This document shows, piece by piece, positions 17,584 to 26,644 of a DNA stretch of 32,851 bases. The stretch spans positions 1 through 32,851 of the forward strand of contig NZ_ASHR01000042.1 in the NCBI RefSeq assembly GCF_000400485.1. Direction: 5' to 3'. Both the position numbers and the translations under genes were made by a program. The stretch's first letter is position 1. Every line of letters begins with the position of its first letter. The notes under the pieces are model-generated. The model had not been told where the DNA came from and did no database searches. It saw only the letters and a program-made list of their open reading frames with translations. The DNA comes from Agrococcus pavilionensis RW1 (GTDB taxonomy: Bacteria; Actinomycetota; Actinomycetes; Actinomycetales; Microbacteriaceae).

Positions 17584-17612
17584 ACGCTACAACACGAACA
17601 CAGATGAAACAA
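17584..17612 (-). promoter_or_regulatory. Promoter of the fruR-fruK-fruA operon
   Basis: On the minus strand: TTGTTT (17612-17607), a 17-nt spacer, and TAGCGT (17589-17584), followed after 7 nt by the fruR ATG. This is the best matched -35/-10 pair in the window. The region 17590-17622 is unusually AT-rich, with repeated TGTTT/TGTGTT/TGTTG half-sites 8-10 bp apart that are candidate FruR operators. Confidence 0.65.
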
Positions 17613-17685
17613 GACAAACGCAGAACTGTCGTCGCGGCTGCCTAGCGGCCGGCGCGAGGCGGAGCAGTCCCGCCGGGTATCCGGC

Positions 17686-18282
17686 TCAGCTCGCGAGGCT
17701 CCAGCGCACCGCGAGCCACAGCGCGATGTGCTCGTCGCTCGCGCCGCTCCTGACGCGCGGCGGCACGACGTCGTGCTCGCGCACGATCGAGTACTCGCTC
17801 ACGAGCGCGTCGAGGGGCGCGGCCCACGCGCGCGTGGCGACGAGCGCGCGACCGTGCGAGCGCAGCGCGAGTGCGAACGGCAGCACCCGGTAGGTCAGCT
17901 CGAGCCCAGCACCGATGAGCGCGGCGTCGCCCGTGACGCGCATCGACGCACGCCGCACGATGCCGCCGCCGGCGTCGTCCTCGACGAGGGTGCCGACCCG
18001 CTCGCCGTGGAGCAGCACCGGCACGCCGTCTGCCTCGGGGCGCCGCCACGGCTGCGCCCGCTGCTCGTCGAGGCTGCGGCGGTCGGTGCGGTCGAGCTCG
18101 ATGACCGCGTCGCGCACGGTCGCGCGCACGCGCGCGCCGTCGAGCTCGACCGTGGCCGGTCCCCAGGCGGCGCGGCGGAACATCCGCCACTCGGTGCGGG
18201 GCTGCGCACGCCGGCGCTCGTCCGCGTGCCCGCGGTGCCGGCCGCGCGGCTCGCGGCCGTTGCGCTCGCGCCGCGTGCTCAC
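17686..18282 (-). CDS. Hypothetical protein after ppgK
   Basis: I do not recognise this 198-residue protein. The first 30 residues are very basic (many Arg, some His); the rest looks like mixed beta-strand sequence with 'GPATVELDGARVRATV', 'GVPVLLHGERVGTLVED' and a short hydrophobic stretch 'LELTYRVLPFALAL' too short and interrupted for a sure membrane span. It ends in 'IALWLAVRWSLAS'. The GTG at 18282 overlaps the ppgK stop by 4 bp (GTGA), so it is probably co-translated as the third gene of the map-ppgK operon. The real start could be the ATG at residue 34 ('MFRRAAWG'), which would remove the basic tail. Confidence 0.65.
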   Translation of the reverse strand: MSTRRERNGREPRGRHRGHADERRRAQPRTEWRMFRRAAWGPATVELDGARVRATVRDAVIELDRTDRRSLDEQRAQPWRRPEADGVPVLLHGERVGTLVEDDAGGGIVRRASMRVTGDAALIGAGLELTYRVLPFALALRSHGRALVATRAWAAPLDALVSEYSIVREHDVVPPRVRSGASDEHIALWLAVRWSLAS

Positions 18283-19052
18283 ACGCCGCGCGCGAGGGCT
18301 GCCGCGCCGATGATGCCGGCGTTGTTGCGCAGCTTCGCGGGCACGATCGGCGTGGTCAGCTGCAGCAGCGGCAGGAACTTCTCCGACGACTTCGACACCC
18401 CGCCGCCGACGACGAAGAGGTCGGGGGAGAAGAGGAACTCGAGGTGGCTGTAGTAGCGCTGCAGCCGTGCCGCCCAGTCCTCCCAGCTCAGCTCCTCGCG
18501 CTCACGCGCCTTGTTCGACGCGCGCGTCTCGGCGCCGACGCCGTCGAGCTCGAGGTGGCCGAGCTCGGCGTTCGGGATGAGGGTGCCGTTGTAGATGAGG
18601 GCGCCGCCGATGCCCGTGCCGAGCGTCGTCAGGATGACGAGCCCCGACGCATCCTTCGCCGCTCCGTAGTGATCCTCGGCGAAGCCCGCCGCATCCGCGT
18701 CGTTGACGAAGTGGATGTCGCGTCCGAGCGCGCGCTCGAACAGCCGCTCGGCCTCGAGCCCGATCCACGACTTCGAGACGTTCGCGGCGCTCATCGTGCG
18801 GCCGTGCCGCACGATCGCCGGGAAGGTGACGCCGATGGGGGTCTCGTCGTCGATCTCGAGCATCCCGACGAGGCCCACGACCGCGTCCCGGATCGCGTCG
18901 GGCTCGCCGCCCGCGGGGGTCGGCACCTTCACGCGATCGCTCAGCAGCTCGCCGGTGCGCACGTCGACGAGCGCCGCCTTCACACCCGTGCCGCCGATGT
19001 CGACGCCGACTGCCTGATCACTGGAGCTGGTCACGCTTGCCGATCCTGCCAT
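18279..19052 (-). CDS. ppgK: Polyphosphate glucokinase
   Basis: Phosphorylates glucose using polyphosphate and usually ATP. The 257-residue ROK-family protein has the phosphate loop 'VGVDIGGTGVKAALVD', the PpgK-type 'NVSKSWIG', the catalytic aspartate region 'FVNDADAAGFAE', 'TLGTGIGGALIYNGTLIPN' and 'ELGHLE'. It has no helix-turn-helix and lacks the zinc cysteines of NagC-type ROK proteins. The 'TPIVPAKLRNNAGIIGAA' ending fits mycobacterial PpgK. The start could be the ATG at 19052 or the GTG at 19034; the second lies 8 nt after a CAGGAT hexamer. It begins 8 bp after the map stop and overlaps the next gene by 4 bp. Confidence 0.9.
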   Translation of the reverse strand: MAGSASVTSSSDQAVGVDIGGTGVKAALVDVRTGELLSDRVKVPTPAGGEPDAIRDAVVGLVGMLEIDDETPIGVTFPAIVRHGRTMSAANVSKSWIGLEAERLFERALGRDIHFVNDADAAGFAEDHYGAAKDASGLVILTTLGTGIGGALIYNGTLIPNAELGHLELDGVGAETRASNKAREREELSWEDWAARLQRYYSHLEFLFSPDLFVVGGGVSKSSEKFLPLLQLTTPIVPAKLRNNAGIIGAAALARGV

Positions 19053-19060
19053 GGATCGGG

Positions 19061-19930
19061 TCAGGCCGACGGCAGGGTCAGGATCTCGGCACCGCCCTCG
19101 CGCACGACGATCGTGTGCTCGAACTGGGCGGTGATGGAGCGATCGCGCGTGACGATCGTCCAGCCGTCGTCCCAGCCGTCCCACTCGTGCGTGCCGAGGG
19201 TGAGCATCGGCTCGATCGTGAAGACCATGCCGGGCACCATCTCGGTGTCGTACTGCTCGGTGTCGTAGTGGGGGATGATGAGCCCCGAGTGGAACGACGT
19301 GCCGACGCCGTGGCCGGTGAAGTCGCGCACGACGCCGTAGCCGAAGCGCTTCGCGTACTGCTCGATCGTGCGGCCGATGACGTTGACGCGGCGGCCCGGC
19401 AGCGCGACCCTGATCGCGCGGCGCAGCGCCTCCTCGGTGCGCTCGACGAGCTGCGTCACCTCGTCGCTCGCCTGCCCGACGATGAAGGTGCGGTTCGAGT
19501 CGCCGTGCACGCCGTCCTTGAACGCCGTGATGTCGATGTTGACGATGTCGCCGGCCTCGAGCACCGTGTCGTCGGGGATGCCGTGGCAGACGACCTCGTT
19601 GACGCTCGAGCAGACCGACTTCGCGAAGCCGCGATAGCCGAGCGTCGAGGGGTAGGCGTCGTGGCTCGTGACGAAGTCGTGGCCGATGCGGTCGAGCTCG
19701 TCGGTCGTGACGCCGGGGCGCACCGCCGCGCCGACGGCGGCGATCGCGTCGGCGGCGATCGTGCCGGCCGCGCGGATGCGGTCGATCGTCGCCTCGTCGT
19801 AGACGTCGCCGCCGACGTGCTTCGCCGGGCGCGACTTGCCGACGTACTCCGGGCGGGCGATGGATGCGTCCACGGGCCTCGGGGGAGAGATGCGACCGGG
19901 GATCAGGTGACCTCTCACGTCCTTCGGCAT
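19061..19930 (-). CDS. map: Methionine aminopeptidase, type I
   Basis: Removes the initiator methionine from new proteins. The 289-residue enzyme has all five metal ligands: D133 and D144 ('[19 protein letters not shown]'), H207 ('TGHGVGTSF'), E240 ('TIEPML') and E271 ('QFEHTIVV'). The roughly 45-residue N-terminal extension ('[13 protein letters not shown]', 'RPEYVG') is the type Ic form common in actinobacteria, with its SH3-binding-like proline segment. I chose the ATG at 19930, 7 nt after a TAGGAT hexamer; an ATG 9 bp earlier lies partly inside that hexamer. It heads the map-ppgK-hypothetical operon. Confidence 0.94.
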   Translation of the reverse strand: MPKDVRGHLIPGRISPPRPVDASIARPEYVGKSRPAKHVGGDVYDEATIDRIRAAGTIAADAIAAVGAAVRPGVTTDELDRIGHDFVTSHDAYPSTLGYRGFAKSVCSSVNEVVCHGIPDDTVLEAGDIVNIDITAFKDGVHGDSNRTFIVGQASDEVTQLVERTEEALRRAIRVALPGRRVNVIGRTIEQYAKRFGYGVVRDFTGHGVGTSFHSGLIIPHYDTEQYDTEMVPGMVFTIEPMLTLGTHEWDGWDDGWTIVTRDRSITAQFEHTIVVREGGAEILTLPSA

Positions 19931-19937
19931 AGGCTCC

Positions 19938-19943
19938 ATCCTA
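19938..19943 (-). promoter_or_regulatory. -10 site, leaderless start of map
   Basis: TAGGAT on the minus strand, 7 nt before the map ATG. A TAGGCT on the plus strand (19930-19935) may serve the divergent SPOR-type gene, so the two promoters would overlap face to face. Confidence 0.5.
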
Positions 19944-19993
19944 GGCAGACGGCCGAGGCGGACCGACCCGCGGCAGCTCCCGAGGAGGCGCGC

Positions 19994-20194
19994 ATGACCG
20001 AGTACTGGTACAACCTGGAGACCGGCGTCGTCGAGGAGGGCATGGTCTCGCCGGGCTACGACCGCGCGGGCCCCTTCGCCACGCGCGAGGAGGCGGCGCG
20101 CGCGCCCGAGATCATCAAGGAGCGCTCGCGGAAGTGGGCGGCCGAGGAGGCCGCCGAGGACGACTGGGGTTCGAAGCCCGCCGACCAGCGGTAG
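19994..20194 (+). CDS. Small SPOR-domain-like protein
   Basis: A 66-residue acidic protein beginning '[16 protein letters not shown]' and containing '[20 protein letters not shown]', a short strand-helix unit like half a SPOR repeat. I recognise it as a conserved small protein of Microbacteriaceae that is often found beside map; its role is unknown. It has no signal peptide, so a cell-wall role like that of classical SPOR proteins is doubtful. The ATG at 19994 follows GAGGAGG. The ATPase gene starts 7 bp after its stop. Confidence 0.82.
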   Translation: MTEYWYNLETGVVEEGMVSPGYDRAGPFATREEAARAPEIIKERSRKWAAEEAAEDDWGSKPADQR

Positions 20195-20201
20195 CGACCG
20201 C

Positions 20202-20690
20202 GTGGCGCGAGTCCATCTGCTCGCCGGCCTCAACGGGGCGGGCAAGTCGACCCTCGCGCGCCGGATCGTCGAGGAGTCCGGGGCGGTTCGCCTCAGCCTC
20301 GACGCAGTGATGAGGCGCATGCATCCCGAGCTGCGCTTCGACGACGCCCGTTACGGAGTGCTCGCCGAGCGCTGTCGGCTGCTGCTGTGGGATCTCGCGC
20401 TCGAGCACCTGCAGCGGCACGTGGACGTCGTGCTCGACTGGAACTGCTGGAGCGCCGAGCGCAGGCGGCAGTGGCGCGATGCAGCGCTCGACGCCGGCCA
20501 CGAACCCGTGCTGCACCACGTGGACGCCGACCTCACCATCGCGCTCGAGCGGCTGCGCTCGCGCGCTGCGGCGGGCGATCCGGAATCGCACGGCATCGAC
20601 GTCGAGGAGCTGCGCCGCTTCTCGGCCATCTTCGAGCCTCCCGGTGATGACGCGACGGAAGGGATGGCGGTGCACGTCGTGCGAGGCTGA
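20202..20690 (+). CDS. P-loop ATPase / kinase-like protein (AAA_33)
   Basis: A 162-residue nucleotide-binding protein with a Walker A motif '[10 protein letters not shown]' (8-17), followed by '[11 protein letters not shown]' and '[18 protein letters not shown]', the pattern of the small AAA_33/zeta-toxin-like kinase group that phosphorylates small molecules or tRNA-like substrates. The C-terminal 'RLRSRAA' arginines could form the lid. The substrate cannot be inferred. The start is a GTG at 20202, 7 bp after the previous gene and with a weak ribosome site, so translation may be coupled. No antitoxin-like partner is present, so a toxin role is unlikely. Confidence 0.8.
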   Translation: MARVHLLAGLNGAGKSTLARRIVEESGAVRLSLDAVMRRMHPELRFDDARYGVLAERCRLLLWDLALEHLQRHVDVVLDWNCWSAERRRQWRDAALDAGHEPVLHHVDADLTIALERLRSRAAAGDPESHGIDVEELRRFSAIFEPPGDDATEGMAVHVVRG

Positions 20691-20780
20691 GCCGTCGAAC
20701 GACCGATCCCGATCGCGGGTGCATCCGCGCTCCTCGCACGCGCGGAGGATCCGTCCCCGCAGCGTGCCGGCGTCCAGCTC

Positions 20781-21290
20781 TCAGGCGACCTCGACGACGC
20801 GGCGCAGCGTGCGGAGGTTGCGGGTCGTGACGCGGTCCCTCGCCCGCCGCTCGAGCGCCTTGCCGAACGCGCTCGAGAGCGTCGTGCCCTTCGGGTTCGA
20901 CCAGTGGACGACGCCGTCGCCCGCGGCGACCGCCTCGCCCTCGCCCGGCTCGAGCGCGGCGAGCTCCGCGGCGATGCCCGGCTCGAGCTCGAAGACGACG
21001 TAGGGCGTGTGCTCGTCGTCCTCGCCGTGCGGGTAGTCGGCGATCACGCGCTCGAGGTCGTCGATCGCGATGCCGAGCACCCGGATGCGCCTGCCGTACC
21101 GCGCCTCGAGCGCGACCTCCGCCGCCCGGGCCGCGGCCGACGCATCCGTCGCCGTCACCACGGCGTTGCCGCTCGCGAGCACCGTCACGACCTCGTCGAG
21201 CCCCGCGCCCTCGAGCAGTGCCTTGAGATCGGCCGAGCGCACGGTCACGCCGCCGACGTTCACGCCGCGGAGGAGCAGGGCGATGCGCAC
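20781..21290 (-). CDS. DUF1697 family protein
   Basis: A 169-residue protein with the family hallmark 'ALLLRGVNVGG' at the N-terminus (where most members read 'LLRGINVGG'), 'DLKALLEGAGLDEVVTVLASGNAVV' and 'ALERRARDRVTTRNLRTLRRV' near the end. The family's function is unknown. The start is a GTG at 21290, 14 bp after the panB stop, after a G-rich stretch; the reading frame extends further upstream but into panB. It is probably the second gene of the panB operon. Between its stop and the converging ATPase gene (20691-20780) a CCGCGC/GCGCGG stem near 20735-20755 may terminate transcription. Confidence 0.85.
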   Translation of the reverse strand: MRIALLLRGVNVGGVTVRSADLKALLEGAGLDEVVTVLASGNAVVTATDASAAARAAEVALEARYGRRIRVLGIAIDDLERVIADYPHGEDDEHTPYVVFELEPGIAAELAALEPGEGEAVAAGDGVVHWSNPKGTTLSSAFGKALERRARDRVTTRNLRTLRRVVEVA

Positions 21291-21304
21291 GGTGCCGCCC
21301 CCGG

Positions 21305-22165
21305 CTACTCGTACTCGTGCTCGGGCGCCGGGTAGGCGCCCGAGGAGACGTCCTCGCGGAATGCGTTCGCGGCATCCTCGAGGTCCTTGCCGATCTGCGC
21401 GTACTGCTTGACGAAGCGCGGGATGCGCCCGGTCGTGAAGCCCGCCCAATCGGTCCAGACGAGCAGCTGCCCGTCGCAGTGCGGGCCGGCGCCGACCGAG
21501 ATCGTCGGGATCGTGAGCGCCTCGGTCACGGCGCGCGCCGACTCCGACGGCACCATCTCGAGCACGACCGCGAACGCGCCGGCCGCCTCGACGGCCTTCG
21601 CGTCGCGCAGCAGCTTCTCGGCGCCCTCCTCGCCGCGGCCCTGGATGACGTGGCCGCCGAGGCCGTGCTCGGCCTGCGGGGTGAAGCCGACGTGCGCCAT
21701 GACGGGGATGCCGGCCTCGACGATGTGGCGGATCTGCTCGGCCGAGCGCTCGCCGCCCTCGAGCTTGACCGCGTGCGCGCCCGTCTCCTTCATGAAGCGG
21801 ATCGCGGTGTGCACCGCCTCGCGCGGGTTCGTCTCGTAGGAGCCGAAGGGCAGGTCGGCGACGACGAGCGCCCGCCTCGCACCGCGCGCGACCGCGCGCG
21901 TGAGGGGGATGAGCTCGTCGACCGTCACCGGGAGCGTCGTGTCGTAGCCGAAGACGGTGTTGCCGGCCGAGTCGCCCACGAGCAGGAAGTCGATGCCGGC
22001 GCGGTCGAAGATGCCGGCGGAGAGGTAGTCGTAGCTCGTGAGCCCGACGATCTTCACCCCGTCGCGCTTCGCCTGCTGGAAGTGCCGGATCCTGACGCGC
22101 TTGGGGCTCGAGGCCGCGCCGCCGTAGGGCGCTGCGGGCTCCTGCGCGCTCTCGCTGAATGCCAT
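21305..22165 (-). CDS. panB: 3-methyl-2-oxobutanoate hydroxymethyltransferase
   Basis: First step of pantothenate synthesis: transfers a hydroxymethyl group from methylene-tetrahydrofolate to ketoisovalerate. The 286-residue TIM-barrel protein has metal-binding D65 ('VGDSAGN') and D104 ('VADLPFGSY'), the substrate loop '[13 protein letters not shown]', the catalytic E203 ('VLEMVP') and '[12 protein letters not shown]'. The N-terminal 22 residues are a variable tail. The ATG at 22165 lies 7 nt after TAGGCT with no ribosome site. Pantothenate is the source of the phosphopantetheine arm of AcpP, but no operon link to the fab genes exists here. Confidence 0.95.
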   Translation of the reverse strand: MAFSESAQEPAAPYGGAASSPKRVRIRHFQQAKRDGVKIVGLTSYDYLSAGIFDRAGIDFLLVGDSAGNTVFGYDTTLPVTVDELIPLTRAVARGARRALVVADLPFGSYETNPREAVHTAIRFMKETGAHAVKLEGGERSAEQIRHIVEAGIPVMAHVGFTPQAEHGLGGHVIQGRGEEGAEKLLRDAKAVEAAGAFAVVLEMVPSESARAVTEALTIPTISVGAGPHCDGQLLVWTDWAGFTTGRIPRFVKQYAQIGKDLEDAANAFREDVSSGAYPAPEHEYE

Positions 22166-22172
22166 GCGGCCG

Positions 22173-22178
22173 AGCCTA
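22173..22178 (-). promoter_or_regulatory. -10 site, leaderless start of panB
   Basis: TAGGCT on the minus strand lies 7 nt before the panB ATG. It is about 20 bp from the divergent glnA2 -10 site. Confidence 0.5.
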
Positions 22179-22197
22179 TCGACAGCCGCGCGCCCAC

Positions 22198-22203
22198 TAG
22201 CCT
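22198..22203 (+). promoter_or_regulatory. -10 site of glnA2-glnE
   Basis: TAGCCT lies 27 bp before the glnA2 ATG, leaving a short leader with a strong ribosome site AGGAGGG (22218-22224). Confidence 0.45.
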
Positions 22204-22230
22204 GAGGGCAGGCCTTCAGGAGGGACTCGG

Positions 22231-23562
22231 ATGGACAAGCAGCGGGACTTCGTGCTCCGGACGATCGAGGAGCGCGGCGTCAAGTTCGTGCGGCTGTGGT
22301 TCACGGATGTGCTGGGCACGCTGAAGTCGGTGGCGATCGCGCCCGCCGAGGTCGAGGGCGCCTTCACCGAGGGGCTCGGCATCGACGGCTCGTCGATCGA
22401 GGGGCTCTCGCGCTCCTCGGAGGCCGACGTGATCGCGAAGGCCGACCCGTCGACGTTCCAGGTGCTGCCGTGGCGAGGCGAGATCGACCCGACCGCGCGC
22501 ATGTTCTGCGACATCGCGACGCCCGACGGGCAGCCCGCGGCCGCCGACCCGCGGCACGTGCTCAAGCGCACGCTCGCGAAGGCCGCCGACCTCGGGTTCA
22601 GCTTCTACACGCATCCGGAGTGCGAGTTCTACCTGCTGAAGTCCGCCGACGTGCACCACCCCGAGCCCGTCGACCGCGCCGGCTACTTCGACAACGTGCC
22701 CGGCGGCACCGCGCACGACTTCCGCCGCGCGAGCGTGCGCATGCTCGAGGACATCGGCATCTCGGTCGAGTTCAGCCACCACGAGGCGGGACCGGGCCAG
22801 AACGAGATCGACCTGCGCTACGCCGACGCGCTCTCGACCGCCGACAACATCATGACCTTCCGCACGGTCGTGAAGGAGGTCGCGATCCAGGAGGGCGTCT
22901 ACGCGACCTTCATGCCGAAGCCCTTCGAGGGGCAGCCCGGCAGCGGCATGCACACCCACATGTCGCTGTTCGAGGGGGAGCGGAACGCGTTCCACGACCC
23001 CGCGGGGCAGTACCAGCTCTCGAAGGTCGGCCGGCAGTTCGTCGCGGGCCTCCTGCACCACGCGCCCGAGTTCACCGCGGTGACGAACCAGTTCGTCAAC
23101 TCCTACAAGCGCATGTGGTCGGGCGACGAGGCGCCGAGCTACGTCTCGTGGGGCCACAACAACCGCTCCGCGCTCGTGCGCGTGCCGCTCTCGAAGCCCA
23201 ACAAGGCGCAGTCGGCGCGCGTCGAGTACCGCGGGCTCGACTCGGCCGCCAACCCCTACCTCGCCTTCTCGGTGCTGCTCGCGGCGGGGCTCAAGGGCAT
23301 CGAGGAGGGCTACGAGCTGCCCGAGGAGGCGACCGACGACGTCTGGGCGCTCTCCGACCGCGAGCGCCGCGCGCTCGGCTTCACGCCGCTGCCGGCGAGC
23401 CTCGACCGGGCGCTGCAGCACATGGAGGAGTCGGAGCTCGTCGCCGAGACGCTCGGCGAGCAGGTCTTCGAGTACTTCCTGCGCAACAAGCGCGAGGACT
23501 GGCAGCGCTACCGCGCCCAGGTGACGCGCGTCGAGCTCGAGTCGAACCTGCTCTCGCTCTAG
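22231..23562 (+). CDS. glnA2: Glutamine synthetase GlnA2 type
   Basis: Makes glutamine from glutamate, ammonia and ATP. The 443-residue type I synthetase has the active-site motifs 'GIDGSSIEG' (50-58), 'HPECEFYLL', '[11 protein letters not shown]' and '[13 protein letters not shown]'. It is shorter than GlnA1 (443 against 474 residues), and the region where GlnA1 has its adenylylated 'DLYELP' reads '[11 protein letters not shown]', which fits the actinobacterial GlnA2 group; whether it can be adenylylated is not clear from sequence. Start ATG at 22231, 6 nt after AGGAGGG. glnE follows after 3 bp. Confidence 0.9.
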   Translation: MDKQRDFVLRTIEERGVKFVRLWFTDVLGTLKSVAIAPAEVEGAFTEGLGIDGSSIEGLSRSSEADVIAKADPSTFQVLPWRGEIDPTARMFCDIATPDGQPAAADPRHVLKRTLAKAADLGFSFYTHPECEFYLLKSADVHHPEPVDRAGYFDNVPGGTAHDFRRASVRMLEDIGISVEFSHHEAGPGQNEIDLRYADALSTADNIMTFRTVVKEVAIQEGVYATFMPKPFEGQPGSGMHTHMSLFEGERNAFHDPAGQYQLSKVGRQFVAGLLHHAPEFTAVTNQFVNSYKRMWSGDEAPSYVSWGHNNRSALVRVPLSKPNKAQSARVEYRGLDSAANPYLAFSVLLAAGLKGIEEGYELPEEATDDVWALSDRERRALGFTPLPASLDRALQHMEESELVAETLGEQVFEYFLRNKREDWQRYRAQVTRVELESNLLSL

Positions 23563-23565
23563 CCC

Positions 23566-26508
23566 ATGCGCATCCCGTCGCCGCGCGCTCGACTGGCGCA
23601 GCTCGGGTTCCGCGAGCCGAGCCGCGCCGCGGCGTGCCTCGAGGAGCTCCCGGATGCGTGGCGGGGCACGGGCAGGACGGCCCTCGTCGAGGCCGCGGCG
23701 CGCGCCGCCGACCCCGACACGGCCCTCGAGTCGGCCGTGCGGCTCGAGCGCGCCGGCGTCTCGCTCGACGAGGCGCTCGCCGACGCGGGCTCGCGCGAGT
23801 CGCTCCTGCGGGTGCTCGGCGGCTCGATGGGCATCGCCGAGCACCTCGAGCGGCACGCCGAGGACCTCGACGTCGCCGCCCGGCCGCTGCCGCCCGCGCC
23901 CGCCGAGCGCTACGTCGACAGCCTGCTCGAGTCGGTCGACGCATCCGCCGCGACCGACGGGGTCGGTCCGGTCGCGCGGAAGCCGAGGGACGAGGCGATC
24001 GCGGCGATGCGCGGCCGCTACCGCCGCCACCTCACCGAGCTCGTCGCGTGGGACCTCGGCCTCGACGACCCGAGCGCCTCGGTCGACGTCGTCTCGGCCG
24101 CGCTCGCCGACCTCGCCGCCGCCGCGCTCGAGGCAGGCCTCGCGATCGCCCGCGCCGCCGCGCGCGAGCGCTACGGCGAGGACGCCGACCGCGTGCGGCT
24201 CGCGGTCATCGCGATGGGGAAGACGGGCGCGCGCGAGCTCAACTACCTGAGCGACGTCGACGTCATCTGGGTGCACGAGGCCGACGGCGTCGACGACCCG
24301 CGGGCGACCCAGATCGCGACGCTGCTCGCGCGCGAGACGACCGCGGCGTGCGCGCAGTTCCAGAAGGCACCGCCGCTGTGGGAGGTCGACGCGAACCTGC
24401 GGCCCGAGGGCAAGGACGGCGCGCTCACGCGAACGCTCGCCTCGCACGTCGCCTACTACGAGCGCTGGGCGAAGTCGTGGGAGTTCCAGGCGCTGCTCAA
24501 GGCGCGCGCCGTCGCGGGCGACGCCGAGCTCGGCGCGGCCTATGAGGCCGCTGTGCGCTCGAAGGTGTGGGAGTCGTCGAGCCGCGAGGGCTTCGTCGAG
24601 TCGGTGCAGCGGATGCGCGAGCGGGTGAGCGAGCACATCCCGGCCGACGAGGTGGCGCGGCAGCTGAAGCTCGGGCCGGGGGGCCTGCGCGACATCGAGT
24701 TCACGGTGCAGCTGCTGCAGCTCGTGCACGGCGCCGACGACGAGTCGGTGCGGCAGCGCGGCACGCTCGAAGCGCTCGACGCGCTCGCCGAGCTCGGCAT
24801 CATCGGCCGCGCTGACCGGGACGAGTTCAGCGACCACTATCGGTTCCTGCGCGTGCTCGAGCACCGCATCCAGTTCTGGCGCATGCGCCGCACCCACCTC
24901 ATGCCGGTCGATCCCGACGAGCTGCGGCGGCTCGCGCGCTCGGCAGGGCTGCCGGATGCCGCGACCCTCACCGAGCGCTGGCAAGCGGTGCGGCGCGCGG
25001 TGCGGTCGCTGCACGAGCGGCTCTTCTACCGCCCGCTGCTCGGCGCCGTCGCCTCGCTCGGCCACGACGACGTGCGGCTCACGCCCGAGCACGCGGCGAA
25101 GCGGCTCGAGGCGTCCGGCTACGCCGACGCGCGCGGCGCGCTCGGCCACATCGCCGAGCTCACGGGCGGCGTGACGCGCCGCGCGCAGATCCAGCGGCTG
25201 CTGCTGCCGGTGCTGCTCGGCTGGTTCGCCGAGGGCGTCGATCCCGACATGGGGCTGCTCGCGTTCCGGCGGCTGAGCGAGGCGCTCGGCGAGAGCCCGT
25301 GGTTCCTGCGCATGCTGCGCGACTCGCCCGTCGCCGCTCGGCGGCTCACGCGGCTGCTCTCGTCGTCGCGCCTCATCGGCTCCCTCATGGAGCGCATCCC
25401 CGAGGCCGCGTCGTGGCTCGACGGCGACGAGCAGCTGCGGCCCCGCTCGGAGGAGTCGCTGCGCGAGGAGGCGGCCGCCGTGCTGGGCCGGCACCGCGGT
25501 GACCCCGATGCCGTGCGGAGCGCGCTGCGGTCGCTCCGCCGCCGCGAGCACCTGCGCGTCGCGATGGCGAGCGCGCTGCAGCGCGTCGACGAGTCAGCCG
25601 TCGGCGTCGCGCTCACCGCGATCGCGGCGGCCCTCGTCGACGCGGCGCTCGAGCTCCACACGCCCGAGGGGCTCCGGCTCGCGACCATCACGCTCGGCCG
25701 CACGGGCGGGCGGGAGATCGGCTTCGGCAGCGACATCGACGTCATGCACGTCGCGCGCGGCGAGGGCGACCCGATCGCGGTCGCCACCACCGTCATCCGC
25801 AAGGTGCAGGAGACGCTCGCCGACCCGACGCTGCCGTTCGAGCTGGATGCGGCGCTCCGGCCCGAGGGGCGCCAGGGACCGATCGTGCGCACCCTCGAGA
25901 GCTACCGCGCCTACTACGAGCGCTGGTCGGAGCCGTGGGAGGCGCAAGCGCTCCTGCGGGCGCGGCCGTTCGCGGGCGACGCCGAGCTCGCGGACGAGCT
26001 CATGGCCATCATCGACGAGCGCCGGTATCCGGCGGAGCTGCCGGCGTCGGCCGCGCGCGAGGTGCGGCGCATCAAGGCGCGCGTGGAATCCGAGCGGCTG
26101 CCGAAGGGCGCCGACCGGCGGCGCCACCTCAAGCTCGGCGACGGCGCGCTGAGCGACGTCGAGTGGCTCGTGCAGCTGCTGCAGCTGCAGCACGCGGGTC
26201 GCGAGCCGAGCCTGCGCACGCCCTCGACGCTCGAGGCGCTCGCCGCCGCCGCGCGCGCCGACCTCATCAGCGAGCGCGACGCCGAGATCCTCCGCGAGGC
26301 GTGGGCCCTCGCGACGCGCCTCCGCAACGGGCTCGCGCTCGCTCGCGCGCGCACGATCGATGTGCTGCCGAACGAGCGCACCGAGCTCGAGGCCGTCGCG
26401 CGCCTCATCGGCATGCCCGCGCGCTCGGCGCTCGCGCTCGAGGAGCAGTACCTCGCGGTCACCCGCCGCTCGCGCCGCGTCTTCGACCGCCTCTTCTACG
26501 ACGCCTGA
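23566..26508 (+). CDS. glnE: Glutamine synthetase adenylyltransferase / deadenylylase
   Basis: Attaches AMP to and removes AMP from the tyrosine of GlnA1, setting its activity. The 980-residue protein has two nucleotidyltransferase domains: the N-terminal (removing) domain with 'GKTGARELNYLSDVDVIWV' (D230, D232) and the C-terminal (attaching) domain with 'LGRTGGREIGFGSDIDVMHV' (D723, D725). Both catalytic aspartate pairs are intact. Each is followed by a helical domain with 'QLKLGPGGLRDIEF' or 'HLKLGDGALSDVEW'. The start is the ATG at 23566, only 3 bp after glnA2, so translation is probably coupled. Its substrate gene glnA1 lies about 430 bp downstream facing it. Confidence 0.95.
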   Translation: MRIPSPRARLAQLGFREPSRAAACLEELPDAWRGTGRTALVEAAARAADPDTALESAVRLERAGVSLDEALADAGSRESLLRVLGGSMGIAEHLERHAEDLDVAARPLPPAPAERYVDSLLESVDASAATDGVGPVARKPRDEAIAAMRGRYRRHLTELVAWDLGLDDPSASVDVVSAALADLAAAALEAGLAIARAAARERYGEDADRVRLAVIAMGKTGARELNYLSDVDVIWVHEADGVDDPRATQIATLLARETTAACAQFQKAPPLWEVDANLRPEGKDGALTRTLASHVAYYERWAKSWEFQALLKARAVAGDAELGAAYEAAVRSKVWESSSREGFVESVQRMRERVSEHIPADEVARQLKLGPGGLRDIEFTVQLLQLVHGADDESVRQRGTLEALDALAELGIIGRADRDEFSDHYRFLRVLEHRIQFWRMRRTHLMPVDPDELRRLARSAGLPDAATLTERWQAVRRAVRSLHERLFYRPLLGAVASLGHDDVRLTPEHAAKRLEASGYADARGALGHIAELTGGVTRRAQIQRLLLPVLLGWFAEGVDPDMGLLAFRRLSEALGESPWFLRMLRDSPVAARRLTRLLSSSRLIGSLMERIPEAASWLDGDEQLRPRSEESLREEAAAVLGRHRGDPDAVRSALRSLRRREHLRVAMASALQRVDESAVGVALTAIAAALVDAALELHTPEGLRLATITLGRTGGREIGFGSDIDVMHVARGEGDPIAVATTVIRKVQETLADPTLPFELDAALRPEGRQGPIVRTLESYRAYYERWSEPWEAQALLRARPFAGDAELADELMAIIDERRYPAELPASAAREVRRIKARVESERLPKGADRRRHLKLGDGALSDVEWLVQLLQLQHAGREPSLRTPSTLEALAAAARADLISERDAEILREAWALATRLRNGLALARARTIDVLPNERTELEAVARLIGMPARSALALEEQYLAVTRRSRRVFDRLFYDA

Positions 26509-26522
26509 CGGGCACCCGCTCG

Positions 26523-26551
26523 TCGAGTAGCGGCCGCTGGCCGCGTATCGA
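26523..26551. repeat. REP-like palindrome after glnE
   Basis: An imperfect palindrome: TCGAGTAGCGGCC, a 3-nt loop, then GGCCGCGTATCGA. The 'TCGAGTAGC' / 'GTATCGAGAC' type of intergenic palindrome is common across Microbacteriaceae genomes. It may double as a terminator for glnE. Other copies cannot be checked here. Confidence 0.5.
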
Positions 26552-26644
26552 GACGCCGCTCGCTCCGATCACGATGCGCGCCCGGCTGCGCCGAGCGCCA
26601 CTCGACCGACGTCGTGGCCGGGGCAGCCTCGCAGGCTTCCTCCC

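Noticed and set aside
18279-19184. ROK-family repressor (NagC type), with a longer N-terminus
   Set aside because: No helix-turn-helix precedes the kinase fold; the extra N-terminal residues would lie within map.
20202-20690. Zeta-type toxin
   Set aside because: The P-loop kinase fold fits, but the gene has no epsilon-like antitoxin partner and follows a conserved small protein gene.
22216-25551. A 1111-codon open frame antisense to glnA2 and glnE
   Set aside because: Same shadow effect; it spans two well-supported genes and has low-complexity composition.
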